Origin: RGIG4576 sp964613095
GTDB taxonomy: Bacteria > Bacteroidota > Bacteroidia > Bacteroidales > Muribaculaceae
Assembly: GCA_964613095.1 (NCBI GenBank)
Contig: CAZTFX010000004.1
Span: 1 to 64,000, forward strand
Direction: 5' to 3'
DNA: 64,000 nt
The notes under the pieces are model-generated. The model saw only the letters and a list, made by a program, of their open reading frames with translations. It did not search any database and had not been told where the DNA came from. Positions within the stretch are counted from its first letter, which is position 1, and every line of letters starts with the position of its first letter. A program made the translations under genes and the position numbers. Of this stretch, positions 43,808 through 52,400 are shown one piece after another.

Positions 43808-44374
43808 ATTACTTGTTGCCATTTGTTCGATGATTCTCGGATAGTGGAGGTGTTCCAATGTGTGAATGCGGGCAGCCAAAGTATCGGGAGTGTCGTCGGG
43901 TAATACTTCGCATGAGGCTTGGAAAAGGATTTTACCACCGTCTATTTTGTCGGTTACCATGTGAATTGTAATACCGCTTTTCGTTTCTCCCGCTGCAATT
44001 ACCGTTTCGTGGATGTGATGTCCCCACATGCCTTTACCTCCGTATTTTGGTAATAATGAAGGGTGGATGTTGATTATATGACCTTCGAATGTTGAAATTA
44101 TGGGATTTTCTATTTTAGCCAAGAAACCGGCTAGAACGATAAGTCCTATTTCTTCTTTTTTTAGAAAATTCACGATTTTGTGAGCTTCCGTCCATTCTTC
44201 TTTGGAAAATGTGTGCGAAGGAATTCCTAATGTTGCCATACGCTGATGAACTCCGGCGTTTTGCCTGTTGGACAATACACATTTCACCTTGATGGTGTTG
44301 CTCTCTGTAAAATATCGTGCTATGGCTTCGGCGTTGGAGCCGTTTCCCGAAGCAAAAATCGCTATATTTATCAT
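43796..44374 (-). CDS. purN: Phosphoribosylglycinamide formyltransferase
   Basis: A 192-residue cytosolic enzyme transferring a formyl group from 10-formyl-THF to GAR in purine synthesis. Motifs: IAIFASGNGSNAEAI at the N-terminus, LAGFLAKI, the catalytic INIHPSLLPKYGGKGMWG (Asn and His), and TDKIDGGKIL (Asp). Length is typical. It overlaps the MATE gene by ATGA and the convergent TPR gene by 12 bases at its 3' end. Confidence 0.95.
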   Translation of the reverse strand: MINIAIFASGNGSNAEAIARYFTESNTIKVKCVLSNRQNAGVHQRMATLGIPSHTFSKEEWTEAHKIVNFLKKEEIGLIVLAGFLAKIENPIISTFEGHIINIHPSLLPKYGGKGMWGHHIHETVIAAGETKSGITIHMVTDKIDGGKILFQASCEVLPDDTPDTLAARIHTLEHLHYPRIIEQMATSNSFT

Positions 44375-45672
44375 AATGTTTTATTTGACGGTTTGATTTT
44401 GTAATAAAGAAAAGTTTGTGATGTTCCACGCATTGTCAGGTAGCTGATAAAAGAGAGCCACAAACGATGATTATCGGGTGTCCCCGGTAAAAAGAAATAT
44501 ATGCCGAAATAAGTAACGGAAGCACAAACAATGGCAATTAGCATACCGCGAGTTTCCGTCATTCCGATGAAAACACCATCCCACACGAATGCAGCTACTC
44601 CGGCAAACGGAATTGCCACGCACCACCATCGATAAACCATTGCCCGGTCTATCACCGCAGTGTCGTTGGTGAGCAGGGTGAAAATGTCTTGTAAACCTAT
44701 TGCATATAATAATGTGAAAACACCTGCCAATCCGAACCCCCAACAGAAAAGACGTCGCACACAGAGAGAACGGTTGGAGTGGTCGCCTGCTCCGGTATAT
44801 TTACCTATCAATGCTTCGCCTGCAAAGGCAAACCCATCCATAAAATAGGAGAAAAGAATGAAAAGTTGCATTATTATGGTGTTGGCAGCAAGTATTGTAT
44901 CGCCGTTTCTGGCTCCTTGTGCCGTAAAAAACAATGTTACAAGCATAAGGCACACGCTTCGCACAAAAATATCGCGGTTTACGTTGAAAAAGTGGCTCAT
45001 GTCGCCAAGTTTCAATGCTTTTCCCCAATCGATATGCTTGAAAATGCTTTTGTGTCGTTTAATGACTAAAAATATGGAAAAAAACAATCCTATATAAGCC
45101 GCAATAAGTGTACCAAGTGCAATTCCCGCAAATCCCATGTTACACACGAATACAGCTATCATGCTGGCAATGATGTTTATTACATTCACGCCTATGGATA
45201 TATACATGGGGCGTGTGGAATCCTGCATGCCCAGAAACCAACCATGTATTGCCATTGTGGAGAGAATGGCGGGAGCATTCCACACGCATATACGGAAATA
45301 GGTCGTTGCAAGTTTTTGAACTTCGGGTGAAGGTGCAATAAGAGCAAATGCAATCCATTGGACAGGGTATTGCAATATGATTATCGTCAGTGCTATGATT
45401 AATGCCAACGATATGGCACGTATCAGTGTGGAACCGGCAAGAGTAAAATCCCTGCTTCCATAAGCCTGAGCAGTGATACCCGATGTACCCATACGCAGGA
45501 ATCCGAAGTTCCAGTAGATGAGATTGAATATCATCGAACCAACCGATATGGCTCCTATGTATTCGGTCTTTCCCAGATGTCCGGCAATTCCGGTATCGAT
45601 AAAACCAAGTAAAGGTACGGTGATATTGGCAATGATTGCCGGCAATGCAATATGTAATATGCTTTTGTTCAA
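44371..45672 (-). CDS. MATE family efflux transporter (DinF-like)
   Basis: A 433-residue inner-membrane exporter with about 12 helices in two related halves. The N-terminus (IALPAIIANITVPLLGFIDTGIAGHLG) and GTSGITAQAYGSRD fit the DinF branch of MATE transporters, which exchange Na+ or H+ for drugs or metabolites. It is the middle gene of a HAD-MATE-purN set: 9 bp after the HAD gene and overlapping purN by four bases. The substrate is unknown. Confidence 0.9.
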   Translation of the reverse strand: MNKSILHIALPAIIANITVPLLGFIDTGIAGHLGKTEYIGAISVGSMIFNLIYWNFGFLRMGTSGITAQAYGSRDFTLAGSTLIRAISLALIIALTIIILQYPVQWIAFALIAPSPEVQKLATTYFRICVWNAPAILSTMAIHGWFLGMQDSTRPMYISIGVNVINIIASMIAVFVCNMGFAGIALGTLIAAYIGLFFSIFLVIKRHKSIFKHIDWGKALKLGDMSHFFNVNRDIFVRSVCLMLVTLFFTAQGARNGDTILAANTIIMQLFILFSYFMDGFAFAGEALIGKYTGAGDHSNRSLCVRRLFCWGFGLAGVFTLLYAIGLQDIFTLLTNDTAVIDRAMVYRWWCVAIPFAGVAAFVWDGVFIGMTETRGMLIAIVCASVTYFGIYFFLPGTPDNHRLWLSFISYLTMRGTSQTFLYYKIKPSNKTL

Positions 45673-45681
45673 TCTATCGGC

Positions 45682-46467
45682 TTATAATTGTAAAATATTC
45701 TTCACGGCGTTAAGTATTCCGTCTTCATCGACCGATGTAGTGACAAAGTCGGCTGCCACTTTCACGTCATCGTTGGCATTACCCATAGCCACGCCTATAC
45801 CGGCATGTTTTATCATATCGATGTCGTTGCCGCCGTCACCTATAGCCATCGTTTCTTCAAGCGAGATTCTGTAATGTTTGATGATTTTGTCTATTCCGGC
45901 ACTTTTGCTGCTATCTTTGGGTATGATATCATAAAAATCGGGACTCCAACGCATGGAAGCGCAACCGGGCATGAAACGTTCACTTAATTGCAGTTCTTTT
46001 TCTTCTTCGCGGTTGAGAAATACTCCAAGCTGATACACATCCTCTTTTGAGCATAGTGACATCGGTATTATTGGCGGTACCGGAACATTCACGTTTGCCC
46101 AAGCCGCTTCCACTATGGTATTTGTTTCGGTCATTGTTTCATGATCGGCATATACAAACTCGACCGGGAACGGGCGAGAACGATGAAATATGGCAAGACG
46201 TTCCAAATCCTCTACGGGAATGCAATTTTTGTGTATGATAAGACAGTCACCGGTTATGCAACAACTGCCGTTGAGGGTGATGTAACCGTCAAATTTCGGG
46301 AAATCTCCTATTTTTTCTATTTGCGTCCATGAACGCCCTGTTGCGATGAACGTTTTAATACCCTTTTGCTTTAATAGATGTAAAGCATGCAGGGCAGATT
46401 CGGGAATGCGATGTGTCTTGAACGACACAAGGGTCCCATCAATATCAAAAAATACAGCCTTTATCAT
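45682..46467 (-). CDS. Cof-type HAD-IIB phosphatase
   Basis: A 261-residue cytosolic phosphatase of the Cof/HAD-IIB family. HAD motifs: FFDIDGTLVSF (nucleophile Asp), TFIATGRSW (Thr), Lys in the KSAGIDKIIKHY region, and GDGGNDIDMIKHAGIGVAMGNA (motif IV). The cap domain lies at about residues 85-180. Substrates of this family are typically sugar or cofactor phosphates; no specific one can be named. It is first in the unit with the MATE and purN genes. Confidence 0.92.
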   Translation of the reverse strand: MIKAVFFDIDGTLVSFKTHRIPESALHALHLLKQKGIKTFIATGRSWTQIEKIGDFPKFDGYITLNGSCCITGDCLIIHKNCIPVEDLERLAIFHRSRPFPVEFVYADHETMTETNTIVEAAWANVNVPVPPIIPMSLCSKEDVYQLGVFLNREEEKELQLSERFMPGCASMRWSPDFYDIIPKDSSKSAGIDKIIKHYRISLEETMAIGDGGNDIDMIKHAGIGVAMGNANDDVKVAADFVTTSVDEDGILNAVKNILQL

Positions 46468-46474
46468 GATGGTG

Positions 46475-46493
46475 CAAAAATACTACAAAAATA
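46475..46493 (-). promoter_or_regulatory. Two tandem -7-like elements before the HAD gene
   Basis: Minus-strand TATTTTTG occurs twice, at 46475-46482 and 46486-46493. The farther copy predicts a leader of about 13 bases and the nearer one almost none. No good -33 is visible for either. Confidence 0.4.
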
Positions 46494-46597
46494 ACTTTTA
46501 TGAATAATGTTACGGAATGAATAGGGGTGGTGTGTTCCAAAAATCACTATTTTTTGTATAAAATACAGTAGCGTTTTACGGTGTTTGCAGAGTTTAC

Positions 46598-46605
46598 TAT
46601 CTTTG
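46598..46605 (+). promoter_or_regulatory. -7 promoter element for dusB
   Basis: TATCTTTG fits TAnnTTTG, with a T-rich -33 region near 46574. It lies 18 bases before the dusB ATG at 46624, predicting a leader of about 13 bases, and excludes the upstream in-frame start at 46585. Confidence 0.6.
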
Positions 46606-46623
46606 CACCAAAATAAATGGTTT

Positions 46624-47604
46624 ATGCGTATAGGGAATATTGATTTGGGAGAAAAACCGGTGCTTCTTGCACCTATGGAAGACGTGACGGATCCATCGTT
46701 TCGTCTCATTTGTAAGGAACAGGGTGCCGACATGGTGTACACGGAGTTTGTGAGTGCCGACGCACTCATTCGCAACATCAGTGCCACCACACGAAAGCTC
46801 TCAATCGATAGCGCTGAACGCCCTGCCGCCATACAGATATATGGTAAAGAGGTGGAACCGATGGTTGAGGCGGCACGGATAGCCGAAGCGGCAGGTCCCG
46901 ACGTGTTGGATATCAACTTCGGTTGTCCTGTGAAGAAAGTGGCGTCCAAAGGTGCCGGTTCGGGAATGCTCCGCAATGTACCTTTATTGCTTGAGATTAC
47001 TCGTGCAGTGGTGAATGCGGTGAAAATTCCGGTAACGGTAAAAACCCGGTTGGGATGGGATTGCAATAATAAAATAATAGTGGAACTTGCCGAACAATTA
47101 CAAGATTGCGGTATCCGTGCTTTGACTATTCATGGGCGTACCCGCAGCCAAATGTACACGGGTGAAGCCGATTGGACTTTGATAGGTGAGGTGAAGAATA
47201 ATCCTCGCATGAAAATTCCGATAATAGGCAATGGTGATATAACCACTCCTGAAAAACTTGCCGAGTATTATGACCGTTACGGAGTGGATGGTATAATGGT
47301 GGGACGGGCTTCGATAGGCGCACCGTGGATTTTTCGTGAAATGAAGCATTATCTTACTCACGGAACCCCGATAGAACCTATCTCGGCTAAAGAGAAGTTG
47401 GAATTATTACGCCGACAGATACGTGAGAGTATAGACCGAATAGATGAATATCGCGGTATTTTACACATTCGCCGTCACTTGGCAGCTACGCCACTGTTTA
47501 AGGGGATTCCGAATTTTCGTGAAACTCGTATAGCGATGTTGAAAGCTAATACTTATGCCGAACTAGATGCGATTCTGAATTTTGTGGAAGAAAAGTATTT
47601 GTAA
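46624..47604 (+). CDS. dusB: tRNA-dihydrouridine synthase (DusB type)
   Basis: A 326-residue FMN enzyme that reduces specific uridines of tRNA to dihydrouridine. Start at ATG 46624 (MRIGNIDLGEKPVLLAPMED), the family N-terminus. Motifs: LAPMEDVTDPSFR, the catalytic-Cys segment INFGCPVKKVASKGAGSGML, TIHGRTRSQMYTG and NGDITTPEKLAEY/GIMVGRASIGAPW for FMN phosphate binding. Length matches DusB. The DUF2807 gene follows 14 bp later. Confidence 0.94.
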   Translation: MRIGNIDLGEKPVLLAPMEDVTDPSFRLICKEQGADMVYTEFVSADALIRNISATTRKLSIDSAERPAAIQIYGKEVEPMVEAARIAEAAGPDVLDINFGCPVKKVASKGAGSGMLRNVPLLLEITRAVVNAVKIPVTVKTRLGWDCNNKIIVELAEQLQDCGIRALTIHGRTRSQMYTGEADWTLIGEVKNNPRMKIPIIGNGDITTPEKLAEYYDRYGVDGIMVGRASIGAPWIFREMKHYLTHGTPIEPISAKEKLELLRRQIRESIDRIDEYRGILHIRRHLAATPLFKGIPNFRETRIAMLKANTYAELDAILNFVEEKYL

Positions 47605-47618
47605 TTGATATAGATAAT

Positions 47619-48356
47619 ATGAATGCAGAGATGAAAAAGATATTGATGATTATGACATTGCTTATGTCGATGCCAGTCATAAATGCTCAAGAAATGCAGA
47701 GTTTTACTGTGAAAGTGGGTGATTTTACCCAACTTTCGGTGGTTGACGATATAAATGTGGTGTATGAGTGTAAACCCGATTCCACCGGATATGCCAAATT
47801 CACAGCTGATACAGATATGGCAAATCAGATGATTTTTACCAATAACAAGAAAGGTAGATTATCGATTTCGGTGGGTTCAGACAGTGTTTATACCAAGCAT
47901 TTGCCTACAATAGTGGTATATTCAGCCTTTTTGCAGAGTGCTGAAAACTTTGGTGACAGTACGCTTCATGTGAAAAGCATAGCTCCGGCTCCTAAGATGA
48001 AGTTTAAGTTGGTTGATAATGGCTCTATTGTGGCTGACAAAGTGGAAACTACCGATTTGACTTTGGAAATACTTACCGGAAAAGGATTGATTCAAGTGAA
48101 TGGCAAATGTACCGATTTGAATGTGAAGAATACCGGAAAAGGAACGATAAAAACCGAAGAACTATTGGCAGAAAATGTGAATTGTCGCATTGTAGGTACC
48201 GGAAAAGTGTATTGCCATGTAAATGGCGGTTCGTTAATGCTAAAAGGTACCGGAACAGGCAAGTTATACTATAAAGGAAAGCCTTCAAGTGTGAAACAAC
48301 GACAATTGGGAACATTGAAAGCCATAAGTCTTGACGAAACAAAAGAACAACCATAA
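47619..48356 (+). CDS. DUF2807 (head GIN domain) exported protein
   Basis: A 245-residue protein with a signal peptide (MKKILMIMTLLMSMPVINAQE) and a beta-helix-like DUF2807 region: FTVKVGDFTQLSVVDDINVVYE, then short Gly-containing rungs (VDNGSIVADKVET, TGKGLIQVNGKCTDL, TGKGTIKTEELLAENV, TGKVYCHVNGGSL). It is a periplasmic or surface protein of unknown role. A second ATG at 47631 is a possible start. It is co-transcribed with dusB and ends before a bidirectional hairpin. Confidence 0.85.
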   Translation: MNAEMKKILMIMTLLMSMPVINAQEMQSFTVKVGDFTQLSVVDDINVVYECKPDSTGYAKFTADTDMANQMIFTNNKKGRLSISVGSDSVYTKHLPTIVVYSAFLQSAENFGDSTLHVKSIAPAPKMKFKLVDNGSIVADKVETTDLTLEILTGKGLIQVNGKCTDLNVKNTGKGTIKTEELLAENVNCRIVGTGKVYCHVNGGSLMLKGTGTGKLYYKGKPSSVKQRQLGTLKAISLDETKEQP

Positions 48357-48385
48357 CATATACAATAATTCCCTATAAACCAATG

Positions 48386-48416
48386 TGAGCAGTCTGCCGT
48401 GATGGCATGCTGCTCA
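48386..48416. terminator. Bidirectional hairpin between the DUF2807 gene and neuA
   Basis: TGAGCAG pairs with CTGCTCA, with a further TGCC/GGCA inside; AAATTTTT follows on the plus strand. It lies 29 bases after the DUF2807 stop and 10 bases after neuA on the other strand. Confidence 0.75.
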
Positions 48417-48426
48417 TAAATTTTTC

Positions 48427-49110
48427 CTATTTTTGTGAAATAAGGGTTTCAGCGATAAGCCAATCGGTAGGAGTGTCAAGATCGATAGAATGCTCTGCAT
48501 TCATTTCATACATGCGACGTCGTGTAAACTTGCCAAGAGTCCTTTTGCGAAGCGATTCGACATTGATTACATACACAGCTCCGTTGTATTCCCACACCTT
48601 AGGTGCGTCTTGGCGACGTGTGAAGTTTCCTTCTCCCTTTGAAATGTGAAGGAATCCGTTTTCATCGGTTTCAAAAGCATTATAATAGGGGTTGGTTGTA
48701 GCCTGTTTTACGCTTACCACCATATCTATGTCAGGACTGTACAGATTCAAGCATGCCTGTACGTCGTCAACGGTACGAAATGGCGATGTTGGCTGAAGCA
48801 ATACCAACGTGTCGTAGTGAACGCCATTGCTCTCATAAAAATCAAGAGCATGAAGCAATACTTCATAGGTCCCGCTTTGGTCAGTGGCAAGTTCCGGGGG
48901 GCGAACAAACGGCACTTTAAGCCCCATATTTTCCACAGTGTTGATGATTTTAGGGTCATCGGTGGTAACACAGATGTCTTTATCTTCGGCAAGTTGCCTT
49001 GCCACATCTATGGAATAGCCTATCAACGGTTTACCGGCAAGCGGCTTGATGTTTTTGCCGGGAATACCTTTACTGCCTCCGCGTGCCGGAATTATGTATA
49101 GTGTTTTCAT
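48427..49110 (-). CDS. neuA: CMP-nonulosonic acid synthetase (NeuA/LegF-like)
   Basis: A 227-residue cytidylyltransferase that activates a nonulosonic acid (N-acetylneuraminic or legionaminic acid) with CTP. The nucleotide-binding start IIPARGGSKGIPGKNIKPLA is diagnostic, followed by LLQPTSPFRTVDDV and NGAVYVI; the final HSIDLDTPTDWLIAE is the conserved metal/substrate end. The start codon shares its first base with the last base of the neuC stop (TAATG), so translation is coupled. It is the last gene of the eight-gene co-directional array. Sugar specificity cannot be decided from sequence alone. Confidence 0.92.
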   Translation of the reverse strand: MKTLYIIPARGGSKGIPGKNIKPLAGKPLIGYSIDVARQLAEDKDICVTTDDPKIINTVENMGLKVPFVRPPELATDQSGTYEVLLHALDFYESNGVHYDTLVLLQPTSPFRTVDDVQACLNLYSPDIDMVVSVKQATTNPYYNAFETDENGFLHISKGEGNFTRRQDAPKVWEYNGAVYVINVESLRKRTLGKFTRRRMYEMNAEHSIDLDTPTDWLIAETLISQK

Positions 49111-50270
49111 TATTTAATGTCATGAAATGGTTTTCGGATGATGTCGTCTAGTGGAAATGTTGTAACTGTTTCCACTATTTTATTTAGGGTGTCGGGTTGT
49201 TCGTAAGGGTTTTGAATAGTTTTTGTCCGATTACGTTCTTGAGGAGATAAGACGCGGTCGAGTCCCGAACAGATTTCTTCAAAAGATACACCGCAGTCGA
49301 TTACAGAGTCGGCATGTTGACGTCCTTGTTGGCGAATACCGATATTCAGTGTGGGTATGTGCATGGAAGGTACTTCGAGAATACCGCTTGACGAATTACC
49401 CACAACGGCTGCAACGCACTTAAGCACTGATAAATAGCGACGTGCACCGAGAGATGGGAAAACAACGCTTCTTTCGGGATGACGTGTTACGAAATCTTCG
49501 ATTAATTCGATGATAACTCGCCCGCTTGGGTCATTGTTGGGGTAAGAGAACAATATTTTCACATCGGGATGTTGTTCCAGTGCCTTCAATAGATTTCTGC
49601 ATTGTTCAGCAGGTGACATTTCATCAAGAGTGGAAGGGTGGAATGTTACAAATACCGATTCTTCGGGAATCGTTGTTCCTAAATTCTCTTCTAATTCTTC
49701 ACGTGACATGAAATAGGTGTGATTGATGTTATACACACCTATTGCACCTGTATTGAACACATGATCGGGATTTTCTCCAAGTTGAATCACACGGTTTCGA
49801 GCTTCCTCGGTTGAGGTGAAATGCAAGTGACTCATTTTTGTGATGGAATGGCGAATACTTTCGTCAAATGCACCTTGTGTGACCTCTCCACCATGCATGT
49901 GTGCCACCGGAATGCGGTAAATAAGAGCAGTGGCTGCCACAGCGAGCATTTCGTATCGGTCTCCTAAGATGAGTAACAAATCGGGACGTAACGTCTCAAA
50001 TGCTTGAGACAGACCCCTCATGCAGTCACTCATAGCCGTTACAGTACCTGCAGGAGTATCGGTTTCGGTATTCATCGGTACTTTGTAATCTATATGAAGC
50101 CCGTCTCGTTCTATTTCCTGCCAAGTGTTACCGAATCTCTCAACCAAGTGCATGTTTGTGGCTATTATTTGAAGCGTCACATCGGTGCGTTTGCTTAGAG
50201 CTTTGGCAATACCGCTTAAAAGTCCCCAATCGGCGCGTGTGCTTGTAACTATGCAGATTTTTCGTTTCAT
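49110..50270 (-). CDS. neuC: UDP-sugar 2-epimerase, hydrolysing (NeuC/LegG-like)
   Basis: A 386-residue enzyme that releases UDP and epimerises C2, giving ManNAc (NeuC) or the diacetamido analogue (LegG). Motifs: IVTSTRADWGLLSGI, LILGDRYEMLAVAATAL, HMHGGEVTQGAFDESIRHSI, KMSHLHFTST and GNSSSGILEVPS. These are shared by NeuC and LegG, so the substrate is ambiguous. The presence of a LegB-like gene in the same array favours the legionaminic-type reaction. It starts one base after neuB ends and is coupled to neuA. Confidence 0.9.
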   Translation of the reverse strand: MKRKICIVTSTRADWGLLSGIAKALSKRTDVTLQIIATNMHLVERFGNTWQEIERDGLHIDYKVPMNTETDTPAGTVTAMSDCMRGLSQAFETLRPDLLLILGDRYEMLAVAATALIYRIPVAHMHGGEVTQGAFDESIRHSITKMSHLHFTSTEEARNRVIQLGENPDHVFNTGAIGVYNINHTYFMSREELEENLGTTIPEESVFVTFHPSTLDEMSPAEQCRNLLKALEQHPDVKILFSYPNNDPSGRVIIELIEDFVTRHPERSVVFPSLGARRYLSVLKCVAAVVGNSSSGILEVPSMHIPTLNIGIRQQGRQHADSVIDCGVSFEEICSGLDRVLSPQERNRTKTIQNPYEQPDTLNKIVETVTTFPLDDIIRKPFHDIK

Positions 50271-50271
50271 G

Positions 50272-51273
50272 CTACAATTCTATGAGTTCGTCGGGTGAAT
50301 AATTGCGTGTGGCGGTTGTCCCGAGTACTTCGTTCCATCTCATTGGAGATATACCGTTTCCCGGACGCTTTACTATAATGTTTTCTTCGGTGAACGTTTC
50401 ACCTTTCTTAATAGCACGTTTTGCAACGATACTTTTACGTGCAATGGTTTTATTGGGAGTTTCGCTGGCAGAAACTTGTTTTATTCCATTGCCAAGAGCT
50501 AGTTCTACATTGCGAATCGCTGTAACCATTGCTTTAAGCTCATCGGGTTCAAGTGAGGCATTGTGATCGGGTCCCTCCATGTTGTGGTTAAGGGTAAAAT
50601 GCTTTTCGATAACGGTTGCACCCAAAGCGACTGCCGATATGGGTATTTCAATGCCTTGAGTGTGATCGCTGTAGCCCACTTTGACACCGAAAGTGTCGGC
50701 AATTGTTTTCATTGCTTTCAGGTTTACGTCACACATCGGTGTGGGATATTGCGTGTTACAATGCAATAGAGTGATATTTTCTCTGTTTGCACCATTTTCA
50801 AGCAAAACATCAAGTGCATTCTTGATTTCAACATTATCGCACATTCCTGTTGACATGACGATAGGTTGTTGAAAACCGGCAATTTTTGCCAAATATGGAT
50901 AATTGGTAATTTCTCCACTTGGAATTTTCCATAAATCAAGATTGAAACCGGCAAGCATGTCAATGCTGTCGAAGTCAAAAGCAGTTGAAAGAAATTTCAC
51001 CCCTTTTTTGCGGCAATAATCGATTAATTCAAGGTGTTGAGCCTCATTGAGTTCCAAACGTTTAAGCATGGCAAATTGTGATACCTCATTTGTTGCCGAT
51101 TTTTGATATTCGGCTGTAGGTGCGTCGGCAGAAACAAGATTTTCGGTCTTGAACGTTTGGAATTTAACGTAATCCACACCGGCTTCGGCAGCAGCGTCGA
51201 TAAGTCCTTTCGCTATTGCCATATCACCGTTGTGATTCACCCCTGCTTCCGCTATAATTATTGTCTTTCCCAT
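50272..51273 (-). CDS. neuB: Nonulosonic acid synthase (NeuB/LegI-like)
   Basis: A 333-residue enzyme that condenses PEP with ManNAc or a diacetamido-hexose to make a nine-carbon acid. The TIM-barrel part has IIAEAGVNHNGDMAIAKGLI, KFLSTAFDFDSIDML, WKIPSGEITNYPYL, LLHCNTQYPTPMCDVNLKAM and HFTLNHNMEGPDHNASLEP. The C-terminal 60 residues form an antifreeze-like SAF domain (KSIVAKRAIKKGETFTEENI). The ATG at 51273 is preferred to a TTG four codons upstream. HCNTQYPTP resembles my recollection of LegI more than of classical Neu5Ac synthases, but that is only a hint. Confidence 0.92.
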   Translation of the reverse strand: MGKTIIIAEAGVNHNGDMAIAKGLIDAAAEAGVDYVKFQTFKTENLVSADAPTAEYQKSATNEVSQFAMLKRLELNEAQHLELIDYCRKKGVKFLSTAFDFDSIDMLAGFNLDLWKIPSGEITNYPYLAKIAGFQQPIVMSTGMCDNVEIKNALDVLLENGANRENITLLHCNTQYPTPMCDVNLKAMKTIADTFGVKVGYSDHTQGIEIPISAVALGATVIEKHFTLNHNMEGPDHNASLEPDELKAMVTAIRNVELALGNGIKQVSASETPNKTIARKSIVAKRAIKKGETFTEENIIVKRPGNGISPMRWNEVLGTTATRNYSPDELIEL

Positions 51274-51282
51274 ATCAAGGTA

Positions 51283-51290
51283 CAAATTTA
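51283..51290 (-). promoter_or_regulatory. -7-like element immediately upstream of neuB
   Basis: Minus-strand TAAATTTG fits TAnnTTTG, but no clear -33 TTTG is present. It would start transcription within a few bases of the neuB ATG, allowing neuBCA expression independent of the toxin genes. Confidence 0.4.
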
Positions 51291-51309
51291 AGAAAATAAT
51301 TGAAAATAC

Positions 51310-52098
51310 TTAGTTTTTATTCCAAGCGGTGAGGAAGTCGGTTTCGGTGATGTGCTCTTTGTATTTCCAATTGATTTCCCAGAACTTGCGAGCATGGAAT
51401 GTGTAACCATTCTTTTCCGGCTCTTCTTGAGTGAGCCTTGTTGTACCTTGTGAAGTGACAATCATTTCTCGATGTATATCTTCGCCTATGTAGTGAAAAT
51501 AGCACTCGTTTCCGTCAATAGTATGTTTAACATAGCTATGTACACCCTCTATAGGACGTCGCTTGATAATGTCATATTCTATAGCAGAAGAACGATAATA
51601 ACCATTTTCGATTCTATACAGAACATGTGAATATGGCATAACTCCTCCAAGTTCTAGTATCTCTATATCTTCTGTCATTAAATTAACATCACTTTCATAT
51701 TTTCCATTAACATACCACGTAGTCCAATTCTCTAAAGGGCTGACAGATATAAATTCTAAAATGCCATTTTCTTGCTTTAATCTCGTTTTACAAAAAGTTC
51801 CAAATTTTACATTTGTAAGATTATAAGGCTCTTTCGGTTTTAATCTTCCTACCTTATACCAAGCGTTATATTCCAATCCAACCCTTATAAACGTATGCGT
51901 ATAGAAAAGCACACTATCCTGTACTATTTCTGTAAGAATAGGCTCATAATCTAACGAATAACGTGTCTTAAATGCTCTTATTACATCGCTATTCAACAAA
52001 TTAATATCTCTATCTATGAATTGAAAGTAACATTTATATTTTCCTTCTATTTCCACACAGAATATATCGCCTTTATTTATCAATACTCTTTTTGCCAT
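51310..52098 (-). CDS. Candidate immunity protein for the RHS toxin (Imm26-like start)
   Basis: A 262-residue cytosolic protein with no signal peptide or membrane helix. The N-terminal 60 residues (INKGDIFCVEIEGKYKCYFQFI) look like the beta-barrel start of Imm26-type immunity proteins; I am moderately confident of that resemblance. The rest is aromatic- and charge-rich and unrecognised. It begins two bases after the stop codon of the RHS toxin gene, the usual place for the cognate immunity gene, and shares the AT-rich composition of the toxin tip. It should neutralise the nuclease in the producing cell and its kin. Confidence 0.7.
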   Translation of the reverse strand: MAKRVLINKGDIFCVEIEGKYKCYFQFIDRDINLLNSDVIRAFKTRYSLDYEPILTEIVQDSVLFYTHTFIRVGLEYNAWYKVGRLKPKEPYNLTNVKFGTFCKTRLKQENGILEFISVSPLENWTTWYVNGKYESDVNLMTEDIEILELGGVMPYSHVLYRIENGYYRSSAIEYDIIKRRPIEGVHSYVKHTIDGNECYFHYIGEDIHREMIVTSQGTTRLTQEEPEKNGYTFHARKFWEINWKYKEHITETDFLTAWNKN

Positions 52099-52100
52099 AA

Positions 52101-52400
52101 TTATTTTATATCAAATTTTATAATCTTTAAATCATTCCAACAACGTTTATTTATAGAATTAATTTTATTATATAAATATCCACCTTGAGACTTAAATCCA
52201 AACATATTAATATAACGCTGTTCCCATATTCGTGCTTCAATCCTAGTTAAATTCTCCATTTCTATAAAATACTTAAAATTAGCTCGTTCTGTACCGGATC
52301 GTAAATGTTCTGCAAATCTTATATTTGGATCTCTTTTTGTTATTCCTACATATCTAACAGTAACATCATCTTCATCAAGTCCAATATATAGAGAATAATT
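52101..52400 (-). other. C-terminal toxin tip (GIY-YIG/URI-like nuclease domain)
   Basis: This is the exchangeable effector end of the RHS protein. Motifs in order: LYIGL, RYVGIT, Arg and His in RFAEH, Glu in EARIWEQ, Asn in YNKI. Base composition drops sharply here: the 60 bases from 52141 hold 13 G/C, while the 60 from 52801 in the upstream hydrophobic region hold 36. Confidence 0.7.
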
